From a virus, in the IMG/VR virus record IMGVR_UViG_3300048546_000154, positions 35,490-99,489 of that record: 64,000 bases of DNA; one strand, written 5' to 3'. How positions within the stretch are numbered: position 1 is the stretch's first letter; every line of letters begins with the position of its first letter. Of the stretch, positions 61,005 through 64,000 are shown piece by piece. Position numbers and translations under genes: made by a program. A model generated the notes under the pieces. It did no database searches, was not told the DNA's origin, and saw nothing but the letters and a program-made list of their open reading frames with translations.

Positions 61005-62197
61005 TGGAACATTTAGACAAGTTTAAACAAGTAATAACAGAATTAAAAGATGACGGTAGATACCGTGTATTCAATGATATCCTACGAACCAGAGGTAGTT
61101 ATCCTAACGCAATCTGGTATTCAAAATACTCAATCAAAAAAATAGTTAACTGGTGTTCAAATGATTATCTAGGTATGGGACAACATTCCTATGTGCTAGA
61201 TAGTATGAAAACAGCACTGGAGACGAGCGGAGCGGGCGCTGGAGGGACGAGAAACATCTCCGGCACAACTCACTATCACATTGCTTTAGAACACGAATTA
61301 ACTCAATTACACGGCAAAGAAAGTGCGTTATTATTCACTTCAGCATACAATGCTAATCAAACAACTTTAGAAACAATGGGCAAGATTATGCCTGATTTGT
61401 TGTTTATATCAGACGCACAAAATCACTCTTCAATCATACAAGGTTTAAGGCATAGTAAATGTAGAAAAGAAATATTTAAACATAATGATGTACAAGATTT
61501 AGAAAGTATATTAATGTCTAACCCAGGACCTAAATGTGTTGTATTTGAAAGTGTATATTCTATGGACGGTGATATTGCACCTGTAAAAGAAATTGTTGAA
61601 GTATGTAAAAAGTATAATGCAATAACTTATATTGATGAAGTACACGGAGTTGGTTTATACGGACCTAACGGTGCTGGTATTTGTGAACGAGATAAAGTTG
61701 ATGTTGATATTATCAATGGAACATTAGCTAAGGCCTATGGTGTACAGGGAGGTTACATTTGTGGAAAGAGAGAGTTTATAGACGCAATTAGAAGTATGGC
61801 AAGTGCGTTTATATTTACAACTAGTTTATCGCCTGTACTATGTGCTGGTGCATTAACGAGTATTAAGTATGTTAAAGACCATCCTGAATTAAGAGAAAAA
61901 CTACAAGAACGAGCACAAAAAACAAAAGAAGAATTAACAAGACAAGGTATAGAAGTATTACAAAACGATAGTCATATTGTACCGGTAATTATAGGTGACG
62001 CTAAAAAATGTAAAGCAGTTTCAGATGAATTACTTTATAAAGATGGTATCTATGTACAACCTATTAACTATCCTACGGTTGCTGTTGGTACTGAAAGATT
62101 AAGATTTACGCCTACACCATTTCATACAGATACAATGATATTTGATATGGTAGTTAAAGTAAAATCTGCAATGAGAAGATGTGGTAAAAAGAAATGA
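61004..62197 (+). CDS. hemA: 5-aminolevulinate synthase (Shemin pathway)
   Basis: 397 residues from ATG 61004, overlapping the bilin reductase stop (TAATG). Family motifs in order: NWCSNDYLGMGQHSYVLDSM, the glycine-rich SGAGAGGTRNISGT, a DAQNHSSIIQG segment, YIDEVHGVGLYGPNGAGICE with Asp211 and His214, and NGTLAKAYGVQGGYI with the PLP lysine at Lys243. It condenses glycine and succinyl-CoA to ALA, the first committed step of tetrapyrrole synthesis in alphaproteobacteria. A patch near 61217-61262 is much more GC-rich than the rest of the gene. With heme oxygenase and PcyX it forms a tetrapyrrole cassette. Confidence 0.93.
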   Translation: MEHLDKFKQVITELKDDGRYRVFNDILRTRGSYPNAIWYSKYSIKKIVNWCSNDYLGMGQHSYVLDSMKTALETSGAGAGGTRNISGTTHYHIALEHELTQLHGKESALLFTSAYNANQTTLETMGKIMPDLLFISDAQNHSSIIQGLRHSKCRKEIFKHNDVQDLESILMSNPGPKCVVFESVYSMDGDIAPVKEIVEVCKKYNAITYIDEVHGVGLYGPNGAGICERDKVDVDIINGTLAKAYGVQGGYICGKREFIDAIRSMASAFIFTTSLSPVLCAGALTSIKYVKDHPELREKLQERAQKTKEELTRQGIEVLQNDSHIVPVIIGDAKKCKAVSDELLYKDGIYVQPINYPTVAVGTERLRFTPTPFHTDTMIFDMVVKVKSAMRRCGKKK

Positions 62198-62394
62198 ACA
62201 TAAAAGAAGAGATAGATTGGTTGATAGTTGATGGTGCAAATGGTCTACAAATCTTGTGGTTTATGTTGAAACACGAACCATTTTTACAAAGTCTTATCGG
62301 ATTTGGTCTATTGTTAGTGATAATGTGTTGGTATTTAGATAAAAAAGACGATAAAGGGGAGAATGATTATAGCGACCCTCACGGAAAATTATAA
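62194..62394 (+). CDS. Small membrane protein
   Basis: 66 residues with one hydrophobic segment (LQSLIGFGLLLVIMCWYL) and a polar, acidic tail (DKKDDKGENDYSDPHGKL). It overlaps hemA by 4 bases (ATGA), so it is the last gene of the tetrapyrrole cassette by arrangement, although a link with heme metabolism is not evident. Its end contains the late promoter for the neck genes. Confidence 0.6.
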   Translation: MNIKEEIDWLIVDGANGLQILWFMLKHEPFLQSLIGFGLLLVIMCWYLDKKDDKGENDYSDPHGKL

Positions 62395-62397
62395 ATA
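62390..62397 (+). promoter_or_regulatory. T4-type late promoter for neck genes
   Basis: TATAAATA overlapping the stop of the small membrane protein gene, 26 bases before gp13. Confidence 0.74.
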
Positions 62398-62422
62398 TTG
62401 CTAAAGATAAAGGAATAAAACT

Positions 62423-63229
62423 ATGGCAATACCTAACACTAGACAGACACTTATCTCATATGCAAAGAGAGCATTGGGACATCCTGTTATTGAAATTAAT
62501 GTTGATGACGACCAAGTAGACGATAGAGTTGATGAAGCAATACAATATTATCAACAATATCACTATGACGGTATCAAAAGAGTATATTTAAAATATCAAT
62601 ACACACAGGCAGATTATAATAGAATTAATACAGATACTTCTGAAGGTGCTACAAAAAATTCTGTAACCACAACTTGGAAAACAGGAAACGGTTATATCGT
62701 TGTTCCTGATTCAATTGTATCGGTTACTAACATATTTCCTTTTTCTAATAAAGGTAGTCTGAACTTATTTGATGTTAGGTATCAATTAAGATTAAATGAC
62801 CTTTACGATTTCTCATCTACAAGTGTTATCAACTATGATATTGTAATGAGACAATTAGATTTCCTAGACCATATATTAGTTGGTGAAAAACCATTAAGGT
62901 TTAATCAACACGACAATAAATTACACATTGATATGGATTGGGGAAGCGACTTAGCAGTTGGTGAGTATCTAGTTATTGACGCATACAGAAAACTAGACCC
63001 AGACACTTATACAGATGTATATGATGACATTTGGTTAAAGAGATACACAACTGCATTAGTTAAAAAACAATGGGGTGCCAACCTCTCTAAATTTAATGGA
63101 GTAGCAATGATTGGTGGGGTTACATTAAACGGACAACAAATCTATTCTGAAGCACTACAAGATGTAGAAAAATTAGAAGCAGAAATTAGAAGCTCGTTTG
63201 AATTAAACCCAGCAATGTTAATAGGATAA
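62423..63229 (+). CDS. gp13: Neck protein gp13
   Basis: 268 residues (T4 gp13: 309). TLISYAKRALGHPVIEINVD with QVDDRVDEAIQYYQQYHYDG is the conserved N-terminal part, and YDDIWLKRYTTALVKKQWGA followed by KFNGVAMIGGVTLNGQQIYS and LQDVEKLEAEIRSS is the conserved C-terminal part of T4-like gp13. The protein seals the filled head above the portal together with gp14 and gives the tail-joining surface. Confidence 0.9.
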   Translation: MAIPNTRQTLISYAKRALGHPVIEINVDDDQVDDRVDEAIQYYQQYHYDGIKRVYLKYQYTQADYNRINTDTSEGATKNSVTTTWKTGNGYIVVPDSIVSVTNIFPFSNKGSLNLFDVRYQLRLNDLYDFSSTSVINYDIVMRQLDFLDHILVGEKPLRFNQHDNKLHIDMDWGSDLAVGEYLVIDAYRKLDPDTYTDVYDDIWLKRYTTALVKKQWGANLSKFNGVAMIGGVTLNGQQIYSEALQDVEKLEAEIRSSFELNPAMLIG

Positions 63230-63236
63230 AAATAAA

Positions 63237-64000
63237 ATGGCCGTTAATCATTACTTTCAAGGCGGCGATGGCATAGGTAGTCAAAATGAGAAAAGATTAA
63301 TAGAAGATTTAATCGTTGAAAATTTAAAAATCTATGGTCACGCTGTTTACTATTTACCAAGAACTCTTGTCAATAGAGATTTAATTCTAGGCGAAGACTC
63401 TGCGTCTAGGTTTGACGAGTCGTATCTAGTTGAAATGTATTTTGAAACGGTAGAAGGATTCCAAGGTGAACAAGAAATAATTAGTAAGTTTGGTTTAGAA
63501 GTAAGAGACGATACAACTTTTGTAATTGCAAAGAGAAGATTCCAAGAACAAGTTGATGATACTGCAAACTTGGTAGTAGACGGTAGACCTAACGAAGGTG
63601 ATGTAATTTACTATCCTTTAATGAACAAGTTTTTTGAAGTTTCATTTGTTGAAGACCAAGAGCCTTTCTTTCAATTAGGTTCTTTACCTGTTTACAAATT
63701 AAGATGTAAAACTTTTGAATATTCAAGTGAAGAGTTTAATACAGGAATTGGTGATATAGATTCAGCAGATGATAGACTATCATTAGATACAAGTTTACAA
63801 TATCAATTTAGACTTGAAGATGGTACACTAAATCAGTCTTCTTATTCTGGTTTCTTACAATTAGAACAAGGTGACGCAAATGGTAATCCTCAATATGTAA
63901 TACAAGAAGAATTTGATGATATTACTACAGACGGAGACGCCGCTACAAGTATACAAACAAAATCTGTTTACGCTGATAATTTAGATTTAGATTCGGCTGC
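63237..64000 (+). CDS. gp14: Neck protein gp14, 3' partial
   Basis: ATG 63237; the frame is open to the window end (254 codons seen), so the gene is cut. Conserved opening VNHYFQGGDGIGSQNEKRLI, YGHAVYYLPRTLVNRDLILG and EDSASRFDESYLVEMYFETV, then RRFQEQV and DGRPNEGDVIYYPLMNKFFE, matches T4-like gp14. It partners gp13 at the head-tail junction. Seven bases separate the genes. Confidence 0.92.
   Translation, partial: MAVNHYFQGGDGIGSQNEKRLIEDLIVENLKIYGHAVYYLPRTLVNRDLILGEDSASRFDESYLVEMYFETVEGFQGEQEIISKFGLEVRDDTTFVIAKRRFQEQVDDTANLVVDGRPNEGDVIYYPLMNKFFEVSFVEDQEPFFQLGSLPVYKLRCKTFEYSSEEFNTGIGDIDSADDRLSLDTSLQYQFRLEDGTLNQSSYSGFLQLEQGDANGNPQYVIQEEFDDITTDGDAATSIQTKSVYADNLDLDSA

Overview
This window is part of the late (virion-structure) region of a marine T4-like myovirus. 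The evidence is an almost complete set of T4-type baseplate, tail and neck genes (gp4, gp5, gp5.4/PAAR, gp6, gp7, gp8, gp13, gp14, gp25, gp26, gp27, gp48, gp53, a gp54/gp19-like tail-tube-fold protein), tightly packed or overlapping genes, AT-rich DNA, and twelve plus-strand TATAAATA late-promoter boxes of T4 type. The accessory genes point to an alphaproteobacterial host, perhaps SAR11-like: a Shemin-pathway 5-aminolevulinate synthase sits beside a heme oxygenase and a ferredoxin-dependent bilin reductase of PcyX type. The host is an inference; no host gene is present.

Layout. 1-8.4 kb: tail-tube-fold protein, gp26-like tail chaperone with a -1 frameshift extension, four small membrane or secreted proteins, tape measure, gp4 (minus strand), gp48, gp53, gp27. 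8.4-14.7 kb: gp5 spike without a lysozyme domain, small genes, a structured leader RNA candidate, an A-type Fe-S carrier, a 2OG-Fe(II) oxygenase-like protein, an NFU scaffold, a minus-strand cassette of small early-type genes, and the PAAR tip. 14.7-30.6 kb: gp25, gp6, gp7-like, gp8, a 2033-residue virion protein and a fibre-like protein. 30.6-41.0 kb: an unbroken block of overlapping genes with four radical SAM proteins, three cupin or 2OG-Fe(II) oxygenase-like proteins, several unknown proteins, and one virion-like protein ending in CHSSCHSSCHGSRGRR. 41-58.8 kb: a series of fibre or adhesin genes, four of which share an N-terminal module and three of which carry RCC1-type beta-propellers. 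58.8-62.4 kb: tetrapyrrole cassette (degenerate heme-oxygenase-like paralogue, heme oxygenase, bilin reductase, ALA synthase). 62.4-64 kb: neck proteins gp13 and gp14 (gp14 cut by the window end).

How the parts may work together. The structural genes build the baseplate, tail and fibres. The radical SAM/oxygenase block lies inside the fibre genes and its first radical SAM gene is translationally coupled to the protein with the Cys-His-x-Ser tail, so I propose it matures virion (fibre) proteins after translation. The phage-encoded Fe-S carriers (IscA-type and NFU) could supply clusters to these enzymes. The tetrapyrrole cassette would make ALA, open heme to biliverdin and reduce biliverdin.

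Two sequence-wide oddities stand out: the pentamer ACAGT/ACTGT seems wholly absent, with Thr-Val pairs forced into ACG/ACC + GTN, and GATC survives only as GATCC/GGATC. Both come from reading by eye and need counting.
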